NCBI GenBank assembly: GCA_965657135.1
Contig: CBFHNF010000001.1
Coordinates: 1-64,000 of the forward strand
Direction of reading: 5' to 3'
Length of the DNA stretch: 64,000 nucleotides
Origin: HIMB11 sp965657135
GTDB taxonomy: Bacteria; Pseudomonadota; Alphaproteobacteria; Rhodobacterales; Rhodobacteraceae
The notes below the pieces were generated by a model. That model made no database searches. It was not told the origin of the DNA and saw only the letters and a list, made by a program, of their open reading frames with translations. Position 1 is the stretch's first letter. The number at the start of each line of letters is the position of its first letter. The translations under genes were made by a program, and so were the position numbers. Of the stretch, positions 1 through 8,773 are shown in pieces.

Positions 1-1258
1 CAATTTTGATCGAACCATTTTCAACATCATAAAGGCGCAAAACCAGATTCACCAAGGTCGATTTCCCAGCACCTGATGCCCCAATGATCCCAATTTTTTG
101 GCCCGCGCTGATGGATAGATCGATATTATGAATACCGCCTATTTCCTGACCATATCGGAAACTGACGTTGTCGAATGTAATTGTTTCTGGGTTCGGGTTC
201 AGCGCACATGCCGTTGGATGATCTTTTAAATTCCAACTTTTGCTTAGTGTGCGTACGCCGTCTTCAACTTCGCCAATGCTGCCATAAATATTCATAAGGG
301 TAAAGCTGACCCAACCCGTCATTTGGGCCAGTCGCAAACCAACAGCGCCTGCCGCGGCAATCTGACCGACTGTTGCCTGATCATTTGACCATTGAACGAC
401 ACTGTATCCGATGAGCACAATTGGCATAATACCGGCCAAAACCAAGAGTAGAAACCGAAATAGAACCATAACCTCGGCGCGATCAAGCGAGCGTTCAAAA
501 TATCCCTTCATTGCACCTAGGATGGCGTTGTCTTCGTGTCGGACATTGGCGAACAGTTTGACTGTTTTCACATTTGTGACGACATCCACAACCTGTCCAA
601 CAACAACGGCGCGTGCATCCGCATGTGCGGCAGAGCGTTTTCGCATTTTGGGCATAAAGGTTTTGATGAAATAGATGTATGCCACCAACCAAGCGAGGAC
701 AAAGAGGCTAAGCAGTGGATCAAGTCCCGCAACAATCACCATTGCCCCCAGAACTGAGGCGATCGAAAAGACGATTGTATGCACGAATTCGATTACGACA
801 TTCGTTGCACTGGTCGCTGTTTGCATTTCTTTTTGCGCGATGCGGCCCGCAAAATCATTTTCAAAAAATTCGATTGACTGCCCCATGGTCCAACGATGAA
901 TGCGCAGCATGATAAGATTCATCATGTTGGGTTGCAGAATATAGGTCTGCGCCAGTGAACTTATGCCAAACGATATTGGACGTGCGATCATAAAAAACAG
1001 AATGCCACCGATGAGGAGGGGCAGGTTTTCAACGAAAAAACCCGATCCCGTGCTGTCGGTTGCCGCATCAACAACCCAGCCCAAGACAATACTAGAGGCC
1101 ATTTCAAAGAAGCCAGCGATTCCAGAGGCTAGGGCTGCTAGCAAAATTACGGGCCAAGTGCCTTTGGTGCACCACGCCATGAACGCCCACAATGATGTTG
1201 GGGGTGGACCGTCGGCAGGTTCTGCGTAGTCAATTAAATTTGCAAGCCGTCTAAACAT
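1..1258 (-). CDS. ABC exporter half-transporter (permease + ATPase), partial
   Basis: Fused transmembrane and nucleotide-binding ABC exporter; the C-terminal part of the ATPase lies beyond the left edge of the window. Read leftward, about 419 codons are visible: a hydrophobic six-helix-type membrane domain and then the start of the ATPase domain with a Walker A motif (GASGAGKST, encoded near positions 65-105). The signature and Walker B motifs are off the window. The ATG at 1258 overlaps the stop codon of the upstream ABC exporter gene by 8 bases (1251-1258), so the two are translationally coupled and probably form a heterodimer. The exported substrate (lipid, drug or peptide) cannot be told from sequence. 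The family call is firm; the substrate is unknown. Confidence 0.9.
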   Translation of the reverse strand, partial: MFRRLANLIDYAEPADGPPPTSLWAFMAWCTKGTWPVILLAALASGIAGFFEMASSIVLGWVVDAATDSTGSGFFVENLPLLIGGILFFMIARPISFGISSLAQTYILQPNMMNLIMLRIHRWTMGQSIEFFENDFAGRIAQKEMQTATSATNVVIEFVHTIVFSIASVLGAMVIVAGLDPLLSLFVLAWLVAYIYFIKTFMPKMRKRSAAHADARAVVVGQVVDVVTNVKTVKLFANVRHEDNAILGAMKGYFERSLDRAEVMVLFRFLLLVLAGIMPIVLIGYSVVQWSNDQATVGQIAAAGAVGLRLAQMTGWVSFTLMNIYGSIGEVEDGVRTLSKSWNLKDHPTACALNPNPETITFDNVSFRYGQEIGGIHNIDLSISAGQKIGIIGASGAGKSTLVNLVLRLYDVENGSIKI

Positions 1259-3092
1259 CATCATCCGCGTTTAAGAACCCACCAGACTGGCGCGCCCATA
1301 ACTGAGCATATAGGCCACCTTTTTGCAAAAGCGCGTCATGTGTACCATCTTCAATAATGCGACCTTCGTCCATGACCACGATCCGATCCATTTGCGCAAT
1401 GGTGGACAGCCGATGGGCGATTGCGATCACAGTTTTGCCCTCCATCAATTTGTAAAGGGTGTCCAAAATCGTTGCTTCGACTTCGCTATCCAAGGCGCTT
1501 GTCGCTTCGTCCAATAGCAAGATTGGTCCGTCCTTTAAGATAACGCGCGCCAGTGCGATCCGTTGACGTTGACCACCTGATAGTTTCACGCCCCGTTCGC
1601 CCACCGTTGAATCATATCCTGTATTTCCAGACTGGTCTTCCAAGGTTTGGATGAATTCGTGCGCTTCTGCTTGTTGTGCGGCTGCAATCATATCTGCGTC
1701 ACTCGCACCTGCGCGTCCGTACAGAATGTTGTCACGGATGGAACGATGTAACAGGCTGCTTTCTTGTTGTACCATCCCGATTTCATAGCGTAGACTGTCT
1801 TGGGTTACTTGTGAAATATCCTGACCATCAATCAGAATTTGGCCTGTTTCGGCATCATAAAAACGCAATAACAATTTGAATAGGGTCGATTTGCCAGCAC
1901 CCGAACGCCCGACAAGACCCACCTTTTGCCCTGCTTCAATACGCAATGATAAATCATCTAAACCACCAGATCCTCGTCCGTAATGATGTGATAAGTCTTT
2001 GAACTCGACTTGGGCATTTGCGATTTGTAATGGTTTGGCATCAGGTGAATCCAATAATGTAACAGGGGATGCCAGTGTTTCCAAACCTTCACGCACAACA
2101 CCAAGTTCGCGGAAAAATGTTGTTATGGCCCACATGATCCAACCCGACATTCCATTGAATCGAATAACAAGTGCAGATGCGGCCGCGACCTCGCCACTGC
2201 TGATTTGATTGTGTGTCCACAGGTACAGTGCCGTACCAACGGTCCCTGAAATCAACAGCGCGTTCATCACGCTTAGGATAAAATCCATGCGGGTATAGAT
2301 ACGCATTTCACGAAACACGGTGTTTCTGGTATCTTCGATTGCGTCTTTTACATACTCGATCTCAGAAGTTGTATGGGCAAACATTTTGACCGAGTGGATG
2401 TTCGTATAGGCATCGACGACGCGTCCGTTTAATTCAGAGCGTGCATTTGAAGACGCCTTAGATGCGGGTTCAACACGTCGAATGACATAGCGCATTAAAA
2501 GGGAATAGGCGCACAACCATGCCAAAAGCGGGTATAGCAGCCACACATTCGAATTCATCAATAAAATCAGCGCACCAATGACATATGCCAATGCATAGGA
2601 GAGTGCGTCAAAGACGTGAAAAACAACTTCGCCTGCGGAGCGCGGTGTTTGCATGACCCGATTTGCAATGCGTCCAGCAAAATCACCCTCAAACCATCCG
2701 ATTGATTGTCGCATGACGTGTTTGTGACCACGCCAACGGAAAAGCGTCGCGACATTAGGAATGAGCGTGTTACTGATCAACATGAAATCAAGCAGATAAA
2801 TAGCGGGTTTCAGAGCGAGCACGAAAACCAACAGCCCCACAAAATGCCAAGTGTAGTTTTCCCACAAAGATGATGGCGTTTCCACAGCCAGCAAATCAAC
2901 GATCCAACCAATTGCGGCAAATAGTGAAATTTCCAAGGCCGCTGCAAACACTGTCATGATGCCAGTCAACACAAACAATTTGCGAAATGGCTTGGTGTGA
3001 TACATCAAATAGTCTAGCAATCCAGACGGAGGATCCTGCACATCATTATAGGCAGTGTAAGGGTCTACTAAATTTTCAAAAAACCGAAACAT
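1251..3092 (-). CDS. ABC exporter half-transporter (permease + ATPase)
   Basis: Inner-membrane ABC exporter of 613 residues, the usual length for an MsbA/LmrA-type half-transporter. Residues about 30-330 form the membrane domain. The ATPase follows, with Walker A GRSGAGKST near residue 395, ABC signature LSGGQRQRIALAR near 504, Walker B ILLLDEATSALD and a switch histidine in AIAHRLS. The complete catalytic set suggests an ATPase-competent subunit. Its stop overlaps the start of the next exporter gene, so the pair is likely a heterodimeric exporter. It lies 74 bases downstream of the lysE-like gene on the same strand and may be cotranscribed with hslO-nudL-cca-lysE. The substrate is not evident. 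Confidence 0.93.
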   Translation of the reverse strand: MFRFFENLVDPYTAYNDVQDPPSGLLDYLMYHTKPFRKLFVLTGIMTVFAAALEISLFAAIGWIVDLLAVETPSSLWENYTWHFVGLLVFVLALKPAIYLLDFMLISNTLIPNVATLFRWRGHKHVMRQSIGWFEGDFAGRIANRVMQTPRSAGEVVFHVFDALSYALAYVIGALILLMNSNVWLLYPLLAWLCAYSLLMRYVIRRVEPASKASSNARSELNGRVVDAYTNIHSVKMFAHTTSEIEYVKDAIEDTRNTVFREMRIYTRMDFILSVMNALLISGTVGTALYLWTHNQISSGEVAAASALVIRFNGMSGWIMWAITTFFRELGVVREGLETLASPVTLLDSPDAKPLQIANAQVEFKDLSHHYGRGSGGLDDLSLRIEAGQKVGLVGRSGAGKSTLFKLLLRFYDAETGQILIDGQDISQVTQDSLRYEIGMVQQESSLLHRSIRDNILYGRAGASDADMIAAAQQAEAHEFIQTLEDQSGNTGYDSTVGERGVKLSGGQRQRIALARVILKDGPILLLDEATSALDSEVEATILDTLYKLMEGKTVIAIAHRLSTIAQMDRIVVMDEGRIIEDGTHDALLQKGGLYAQLWARQSGGFLNADDDV

Positions 3093-3166
3093 TGAAACCT
3101 CGCGAGCAAAAAGCAGACCAGTCTACTAGGAAACTGACCGAAGTAAAGGCACCATATTCAATAGTA

Positions 3167-3763
3167 TCATTCAAGAAACAGGAATATGACGCATCCCGCA
3201 ATCAATGCGGCCATGATAAGGTTAAAACGTTTTAATCGTCCTTCTGGCGCTAAATAGGAGTGCAGAGAAACCCCCAAAGCTGCCCAAGTTGATGCAGAGG
3301 TTAGGCCGAAAAAAATGAAGACCGTTGCAATAATTGATGCCGTTTGAAATGGTGCATCTGGATTGGCAAATTGTGATGTAATGGCAATTGCCATTGACCA
3401 ACCTTTGGGGTTTACCCATTGAAATAATGCAGCTTCGTGAAATCTAAATGGACGTTTTCCGCTTTGCGATGATCCCAAACCCCCAGACGTTGCAATTTTA
3501 AACGCAACATACAGCAACAAGGCAACACCAAGCCATCGAAGAAGCTCGCGCAGCATCGGACTGGATTGAAAGATTTGGCCCAAGAATAAGCCAACGACAA
3601 ATACCATTACCGGAAAACCCAGTGCTATTCCAAGTATATGGGGAAACGTTTTACGAAATCCAAAATTTGCGCCCGACGCTGCGACGAGTGCATTGTTTGG
3701 GCCAGGGGTGAATGCAGCAGAAAATGATAAAACGCATAACGCAACAAAGCTATCAAATCCCAT
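3167..3763 (-). CDS. LysE/RhtB-family amino-acid exporter
   Basis: Inner-membrane exporter of the LysE/RhtB family, 198 residues, the normal size. The N-terminal hydrophobic stretch carries the family signature FTPGPNNALVAASG at about residues 18-31, and about six hydrophobic segments follow. Family members export amino acids such as lysine, threonine or homoserine lactone; the substrate here cannot be assigned. The ATG at 3763 sits inside the end of cca (11-base overlap, 3753-3763), so translation is probably coupled. It is the last of four tightly overlapping leftward genes. Confidence 0.88.
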   Translation of the reverse strand: MGFDSFVALCVLSFSAAFTPGPNNALVAASGANFGFRKTFPHILGIALGFPVMVFVVGLFLGQIFQSSPMLRELLRWLGVALLLYVAFKIATSGGLGSSQSGKRPFRFHEAALFQWVNPKGWSMAIAITSQFANPDAPFQTASIIATVFIFFGLTSASTWAALGVSLHSYLAPEGRLKRFNLIMAALIAGCVIFLFLE

Positions 3764-4910
3764 GCAACAGTGCCTCTTTGCCTAGCGTGAACTTGCTATC
3801 GATCCACTTTTGTTCAAGCCGTCGCAGTTCCTGTCCAAGCGTCGCGCCGGAATATGCGGACATCAAATCATGTGCCCGTATCGGAAATGTTTGATGCGCA
3901 CCAAATTCAGCATCTTTCCAATCCACCTCATTTGGCAAGTGTTCAAAATTTGCCCATCTCACGAGTAAAATGTTATGCCCCATTGTCGTACCGTACCGAT
4001 ATCCAAGGGCGTGCGCAGCGACCATGTTCCCGATGCCATCACGCATCTGGTCGAATTTTTGCGTGTCATCATTACTCATCCTCAAGGCGTTACGTGTGTC
4101 TATGCCCCCCAAAATCGCAAGTCGTCTAATCCAGTTAGGATGCACGCCACATAGGGTTTCTAAATGCACCAAGGGACCCAGTTTTTCATCGTCAGATCCA
4201 GGCAAAATTTGGCGCAATATACCACAGGAACGCATCGCAGAAATGGCTGGCGCTGGATCAGATGCAGATAATAATTTCTGCATTTCGGACCCTATACGCT
4301 CCTTTGATAGCCTGTCTAAACCGTCTTGATTTGCTGCGATGACTGATAATGTTTCAGGGTCAAATCCATGATTTGGATCTGCATAAATGGCAGTGAATCT
4401 GAAATATCGAAGGATGCGCAGATAATCTTCGGTGATGCGCTGAGCAGCGTCGCCGATGAATGTGACACGTTTATTCTGAAGATCGGTTTCGCCACACCCA
4501 AGTGGATCGTAAACTTTGCCAAACCGATCCGCATATAAGGCATTCATTGTGAAATCGCGCCTGCTTGCATCCTCAAGCATTGAGGCGGAAAATTCGACTA
4601 CCGCATGCCGTCCGTCCCCCAAGATATCTTGACGATATGTTGTTACTTCGTGCGTGACTCCGCCTGAAACAACAGTAATTGTTCCATGATCAATTCCAGT
4701 CGGAATACACCTTAAACCTTGTTTTTCACAGGATGTGATAATTTGATTGGGATGCGCATTGGTTGCGATATCTAAGTCATCAACGTGAAATCCCATCAGC
4801 GCATCGCGAACGCAGCCACCTACAAAATAGGCCTCATATCCATCAGATTCGAGCGCGGCAAAAACCGCCTGCGTTGCATCATTCTTGATCCAGGCTCCCT
4901 CAATTTGCAT
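3753..4910 (-). CDS. cca: CCA tRNA nucleotidyltransferase / poly(A) polymerase family
   Basis: Adds or repairs the 3'-CCA end of tRNAs (class II CCA-adding enzyme / poly(A) polymerase head domain). About 385 residues. The nucleotidyltransferase motif GGCVRDALMG followed by DDLDIATNA (metal-binding DxD) lies at about residues 23-46, and an RRDFTMNALYAD motif comes about 75 residues later. An open frame extends upstream to 5018, but the start at 4910 (MQIEGAWIKN) is preferred because it overlaps the end of the Nudix gene by only 11 bases and puts the head domain at the usual distance from the N-terminus. Its 3' end overlaps lysE. Whether it makes full CCA or only adds A or CC cannot be told from sequence alone. 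Confidence 0.92.
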   Translation of the reverse strand: MQIEGAWIKNDATQAVFAALESDGYEAYFVGGCVRDALMGFHVDDLDIATNAHPNQIITSCEKQGLRCIPTGIDHGTITVVSGGVTHEVTTYRQDILGDGRHAVVEFSASMLEDASRRDFTMNALYADRFGKVYDPLGCGETDLQNKRVTFIGDAAQRITEDYLRILRYFRFTAIYADPNHGFDPETLSVIAANQDGLDRLSKERIGSEMQKLLSASDPAPAISAMRSCGILRQILPGSDDEKLGPLVHLETLCGVHPNWIRRLAILGGIDTRNALRMSNDDTQKFDQMRDGIGNMVAAHALGYRYGTTMGHNILLVRWANFEHLPNEVDWKDAEFGAHQTFPIRAHDLMSAYSGATLGQELRRLEQKWIDSKFTLGKEALLHGI

Positions 4911-5514
4911 GATCAATCCTTTTGGCCAAACCAAACAGCATGCGCGCGGTTGCGCCCCAAATATAATAGGGACCATAGGGAACTGCATAATATTTGCGAT
5001 TGATGCCGTTCCAAACACGTCCCTCTATGATGAAATTGTTTGGATCGATGACATGGCACAAAGGCACGCGGAAAACTTCATCAACCTCGGCCTGTTCCAA
5101 TATGGGTTCAAATGTTTTTTTGAGCAGCCCGACAACAGGTCGCACCTGAAATCCAGTCACGGTTTCATGCGTGGATAAATGCCCCAAGATTTCAACGTAA
5201 GATTGGGGTAGGCCGATTTCCTCTTCTGCCTCGCGCAGTGCAGTTTGCGTTTGATCCTGATCGGATGGGTCCGTTTTCCCGCCGGGGAAGGCGATTTGTC
5301 CTGGATGATGTTTGAGATGGCTGGCTCGTTTCGTGAGATAGACAACAGGACCCTGTACGGTTTCTTCAATCAACATTAGAACGCCAGCATCGCGCAGCTT
5401 ACGGTTTTCAGGTAAGTCAATGTCTGGATTCAAATCAAAATCCGATGACGCCTGATCAACAGACTCCAATACTTTGATGGTGCGATCAAGCGCGCTATGC
5501 TTGATCAATTTCAT
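4900..5514 (-). CDS. Nudix hydrolase, CoA diphosphatase (NudL) type
   Basis: Nudix hydrolase of 204 residues. The segment VYLTKRASHLKHHPGQIAFP leads directly into a Nudix box (GGK...ALREAEEEIGL, about residues 78-102). The LTKR...GQIAFPGG arrangement is the signature of the CoA pyrophosphatase branch (UPF0035, NudL/YeaB), which splits coenzyme A and its esters into 3',5'-ADP and 4'-phosphopantetheine. Its ATG lies inside hslO (20-base overlap, 5495-5514) and its stop lies inside cca (11 bases). The catalytic glutamates REAEEE are intact. The CoA substrate is family-based inference. Confidence 0.87.
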   Translation of the reverse strand: MKLIKHSALDRTIKVLESVDQASSDFDLNPDIDLPENRKLRDAGVLMLIEETVQGPVVYLTKRASHLKHHPGQIAFPGGKTDPSDQDQTQTALREAEEEIGLPQSYVEILGHLSTHETVTGFQVRPVVGLLKKTFEPILEQAEVDEVFRVPLCHVIDPNNFIIEGRVWNGINRKYYAVPYGPYYIWGATARMLFGLAKRIDHAN

Positions 5515-6493
5515 CGTTTGTCGCCTGAAATCCGACGGATTTGGGATCTAACGTGTAATGTGCGCCGCAAAATTGGCAATCAGCGGTAACAAGCCCATCA
5601 TCAGTTGTCATTTTCTCAATATCCTTAGCCGAATAAATGGACAAGGATTGGCGTACGCGATCCTTTGAACAGGTGCATCCAAATTGAACAGTTTGGGCAT
5701 CATACACGCGCGGTTGCTCTTCATGGAATAGGCGTACCAATAATTCCGTTGGTGGAACACTTGGCCCGATCAATTCCATTTCTTCGACAGATGACAAAAG
5801 TATATTTGCACGGTTCCAATTTTCTTCATCATCGCCTTGAACGAGATCATTTGCTGACAGTAATCCATCCTCACCACTGCCGCCTTCTCCGCTGACGGAT
5901 GGGCTGGCTTTGGGCATGTGCTGCAACATTACACCGCCCCCACGCCAATGTTCTTCGATGCCCGGTTCGCTGGACTTGCCAAAGCTAAGCTCAAAACGTG
6001 TTGGTAATTGTTCGGATTGTGCGAAATAGGCTTCTGCACAGGCCGATAATGACCCGCCTGCAATTGGTGTGATGCCTTGATAGGGGCGCATGTCCTGTCC
6101 TTGATCGATCAAGACCGCAAAATAGCCCTCTCCCAACTGCTCAAATCCTGGACCATCAGTCACGCGATCGCTATCGAATGAGGCATATGCACGAATACGG
6201 GCGGGGTCACCTTCTTTTTCTGGACCATAGTAATCGGTTGCAATCATACGAACTGCGCCACGAGTTTGTATTTGTAATGACAGTTTCCAGCGTAATTTTA
6301 TACTTTGACCAATCAGCGCGGTTAGAAGCGCCATTTCGGCGACCAATGCTTCAACTGCTGGCGGATAATCGTGTTGTTTCAAAACGCCACTTAATACGCC
6401 ATCTAATCGTGCAATTCGACCCCGCACATCAGAGCGATCCAGTTGGAAAGGTAAAACAGTGTCATCCCAAGCAATTTTATCGATCAAAGTCAT
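5495..6493 (-). CDS. hslO: Redox-regulated chaperone Hsp33
   Basis: Cytoplasmic holdase chaperone activated by oxidation. 332 residues, slightly longer than the E. coli protein. The C-terminal zinc switch is intact: CTC (about residue 274) and CQFC (about 307) give the expected CxC...CxxC tetrad. A Shine-Dalgarno-like AAGAGGA lies just upstream of the ATG at 6493. It heads a compact leftward group (hslO, Nudix, cca, lysE) with overlaps of 20, 11 and 11 bases. Compared with the family, a low-complexity Ser/Gly-rich insert (SPSVSGEGGSGEDG) sits at about residues 197-210. Confidence 0.94.
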   Translation of the reverse strand: MTLIDKIAWDDTVLPFQLDRSDVRGRIARLDGVLSGVLKQHDYPPAVEALVAEMALLTALIGQSIKLRWKLSLQIQTRGAVRMIATDYYGPEKEGDPARIRAYASFDSDRVTDGPGFEQLGEGYFAVLIDQGQDMRPYQGITPIAGGSLSACAEAYFAQSEQLPTRFELSFGKSSEPGIEEHWRGGGVMLQHMPKASPSVSGEGGSGEDGLLSANDLVQGDDEENWNRANILLSSVEEMELIGPSVPPTELLVRLFHEEQPRVYDAQTVQFGCTCSKDRVRQSLSIYSAKDIEKMTTDDGLVTADCQFCGAHYTLDPKSVGFQATNDEIDQA

Positions 6494-6571
6494 TGGCGGA
6501 TCCTCTTGCGTCTTTTCAGTGGCATACCGCGTCTATATAGGGGGGGCAAGAGGCGGTCCAAGAGGTAGGTC

Positions 6572-7012
6572 ATGTTAAAACGGTATGGAGCCCCACCAAA
6601 AGGGGCAATAAAGTACACGCGTCGGCCTGGGGCTTATGTGGTTTTGCCTATTGGTCAGGGGATATTGCTGACGCATCAAAATGGAGAGGCAGACGAATTC
6701 CAATTACCTGGCGGTGGAATAGACCCAGGTGAACATCCAATTCCCGCGTTGCATCGAGAGGTGCTAGAGGAAACGGGTTGGATCATATCGCGTCCCACGA
6801 AACTTGGTGCCTACAAGAGATTTATATATATGCCTGAATATGAGTTGTGGGCGGAAAAAATCTGTCACATCTATGTGGCGCGTCCCTGTTATCGGCTGTG
6901 TGACCCGATTGAAATCGATCACACGGACCATATTTTATCTGTGCCACTTGCTCTTGAAGTTATGGCAAATGATGGTGATCGCGATTTTGTTCGGGCCTAT
7001 TTAGGTTATTAA
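6572..7012 (+). CDS. Nudix hydrolase
   Basis: Small Nudix hydrolase of 146 residues with the box GGGIDPGEHPIPALHREVLEETG at about residues 48-70; the REVLEE metal-binding core is complete. The neighbourhood does not define the substrate; short proteins of this kind act on NDP-sugars or (d)NTPs. It is divergent from hslO, and its last codons run convergently into the RR-PP2C gene (12-base overlap, 7001-7012). The purine-rich sequence AAGAGGTAGGTC directly precedes the ATG. Confidence 0.85.
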   Translation: MLKRYGAPPKGAIKYTRRPGAYVVLPIGQGILLTHQNGEADEFQLPGGGIDPGEHPIPALHREVLEETGWIISRPTKLGAYKRFIYMPEYELWAEKICHIYVARPCYRLCDPIEIDHTDHILSVPLALEVMANDGDRDFVRAYLGY

Positions 7013-8287
7013 AGACCTGTCTTTTTTTGCGCCAAGGTGTTCGATCATGATAACAGAAACATCATCAGGAAATGTTGATCGGTTTGAGTAGTTCTCTAAA
7101 CCCACGAAAATTTCATTTATGACATCCTGACCATGTTTTCGTGCAAGAGGGGCTAAGATCGTTTCAAAACCGTGCTCATCTAACAACTCTCCGTCAGGGT
7201 TTGGGCACTCGGTCACACCGTCAGAGACGATAAACAATCGATCACCTGATTGCATGAAGTGTTCATAGCGGTCAAATTCAATGTCATCTATCAAACCCAC
7301 GGGCATTCCCGCAGTTCCCAAATGTAAAAAGGTATCGCCGTTGCTTTGCAAAACAGGATGAGGGTGCCCGGCCTGCGCAAAGCGTGAAAGACCTGTTTCC
7401 AAATTCAAATCCGCTAAAACCATTGTGAAATACAGTTCTGTTTCCATGTCATGCAAAACTTGATGGTTCAAATCTGTCATGACATCTTCGGGTGCACGAG
7501 GACATGTCAGCCCATCTTCACCAATTTTTAGTGCTAAGTTTTGATCAACAGATCCAGAACTAAAATATCCGGCAATCCGTGCAGTGAAGAGGGCCGAACT
7601 GATGCCATGTCCCGACACATCAACGCCAAATATGCCTAAGTGGGATGATCCAGCTTCGAAGAAGCCAACCAAATCACCGCCAACATGGCCAGAGCTTTTG
7701 ACAAACTGTGTGATATGGAATGGGCCAATTTGGCGTTCGTGTTCACGGATCAATGATTGTTGAAGCTTTTTGGCTTCGATTAAGTCCGAATTTATTGCCG
7801 CATATAGCCCCTTTAGTTCATCAAGCGTATCTTGGATTAGCGTGTTTTGATGTTGCAATTCTGATTGCATCGATAAGATGTGCTCGCCTGCCGTGATCCT
7901 TGCACGCAACTCTGGCGCATTGACGGGTTTTGTCAAAAAATCATCGGCACCACTGTCTAATCCGTTGGCGATGTCATTTTTTTCAGACTTTGATGTCAGC
8001 AGAATAAAGTAACTGTATTCGTTTGGGTATAACTGTCGGAAGGCGCGGCAAAAATTTGGCCCGTTTAATTCGGGCATCATCCAATCACTAAATATGAACT
8101 CTGGGCGCGTTTTTTTACAAAGCTCTAAAGCCTCGGCCCCTGTTGAAGCCTCAGTCACTTCAAAGCCCCACCTCTTTAACATGGCGCTTAAAATTCTACG
8201 TTGCAGACGGCTATCGTCCACCACCAACACCGTGCGAATGGCACTTCTTTGGGGTTGGGTTTCAGGGGCAATAACCGTCTGCTGCAC
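7001..8287 (-). CDS. Response regulator with SpoIIE/RsbU-type PP2C phosphatase domain
   Basis: Signalling protein of about 428 residues. An N-terminal receiver domain (VLVVDDSR near residue 20, phospho-acceptor Asp in FSDWMMPELNG, conserved Lys in FLTKPVN) is joined by a probable coiled coil to a PP2C/SpoIIE phosphatase domain with GGDLVGFFE and FGVDVSGHGISSALFTA metal-binding motifs. Family members dephosphorylate anti-sigma-factor antagonists when the receiver is phosphorylated. I prefer the GTG at 8287, preceded by GAGG, over the ATG at 8341, which has no visible ribosome site. A divergent Hpt gene (8441) is a likely phosphodonor partner. No histidine kinase, anti-sigma factor or antagonist is nearby. 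Confidence 0.85.
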   Translation of the reverse strand: MQQTVIAPETQPQRSAIRTVLVVDDSRLQRRILSAMLKRWGFEVTEASTGAEALELCKKTRPEFIFSDWMMPELNGPNFCRAFRQLYPNEYSYFILLTSKSEKNDIANGLDSGADDFLTKPVNAPELRARITAGEHILSMQSELQHQNTLIQDTLDELKGLYAAINSDLIEAKKLQQSLIREHERQIGPFHITQFVKSSGHVGGDLVGFFEAGSSHLGIFGVDVSGHGISSALFTARIAGYFSSGSVDQNLALKIGEDGLTCPRAPEDVMTDLNHQVLHDMETELYFTMVLADLNLETGLSRFAQAGHPHPVLQSNGDTFLHLGTAGMPVGLIDDIEFDRYEHFMQSGDRLFIVSDGVTECPNPDGELLDEHGFETILAPLARKHGQDVINEIFVGLENYSNRSTFPDDVSVIMIEHLGAKKDRSLIT

Positions 8288-8440
8288 AAATACCTCGATC
8301 ACTCTTAAGTGCTTCGAATATGACCAGATCACATTTAACAACTGATGAATGTGAACAATTTGAACTGCTTAAATTGTCTCTTTTACCGTCTGTTTACTTC
8401 TTCGGCCAACATTGGTCGCTGGGTAGATTAGGAGAGTGAG

Positions 8441-8773
8441 ATGATTGATTGGACACGTGTGTCAGAGCTGCGTGATGAAGTGGGCGCAGAAGACTTTGAT
8501 GAAGTCATGGAATTGTTTTTGGAAGAAGTTGACGAAGCTATCGAAATACTGCGCACCTTGGTAGACATGAGTGAATTGGAAACGCATTGCCATTTTCTTA
8601 AAGGTAGTGCGTTGAATATCGGCTTCCGAGAATTTGCAAATTTGTGTCAAGCAGGTGAAGCCGCGGCAGCAGAGGGTCGTTCAAGTGAAATTGATATTTC
8701 TGAAATTGTACAAAGTTATTTGGATGCCAGAGAGGTTTTTATAAACCAGTCTGCAGAACGTATCGCTGCTTAG
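8441..8773 (+). CDS. Hpt (histidine phosphotransfer) domain protein
   Basis: Stand-alone Hpt protein of 110 residues, all helical in character. The phospho-accepting His lies in HCHFLKGSALNIGF (about residues 48-61), the usual HxxKGxxxxxG pattern. Such proteins pass phosphate between receiver domains. TTAGGAGAGTGAG precedes the ATG. It is divergent from the receiver-PP2C gene with about 150 bases between the chosen starts, which suggests one phosphorelay. It ends convergently in the SDR gene with a 3-base overlap of stop codons. Confidence 0.85.
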   Translation: MIDWTRVSELRDEVGAEDFDEVMELFLEEVDEAIEILRTLVDMSELETHCHFLKGSALNIGFREFANLCQAGEAAAAEGRSSEIDISEIVQSYLDAREVFINQSAERIAA

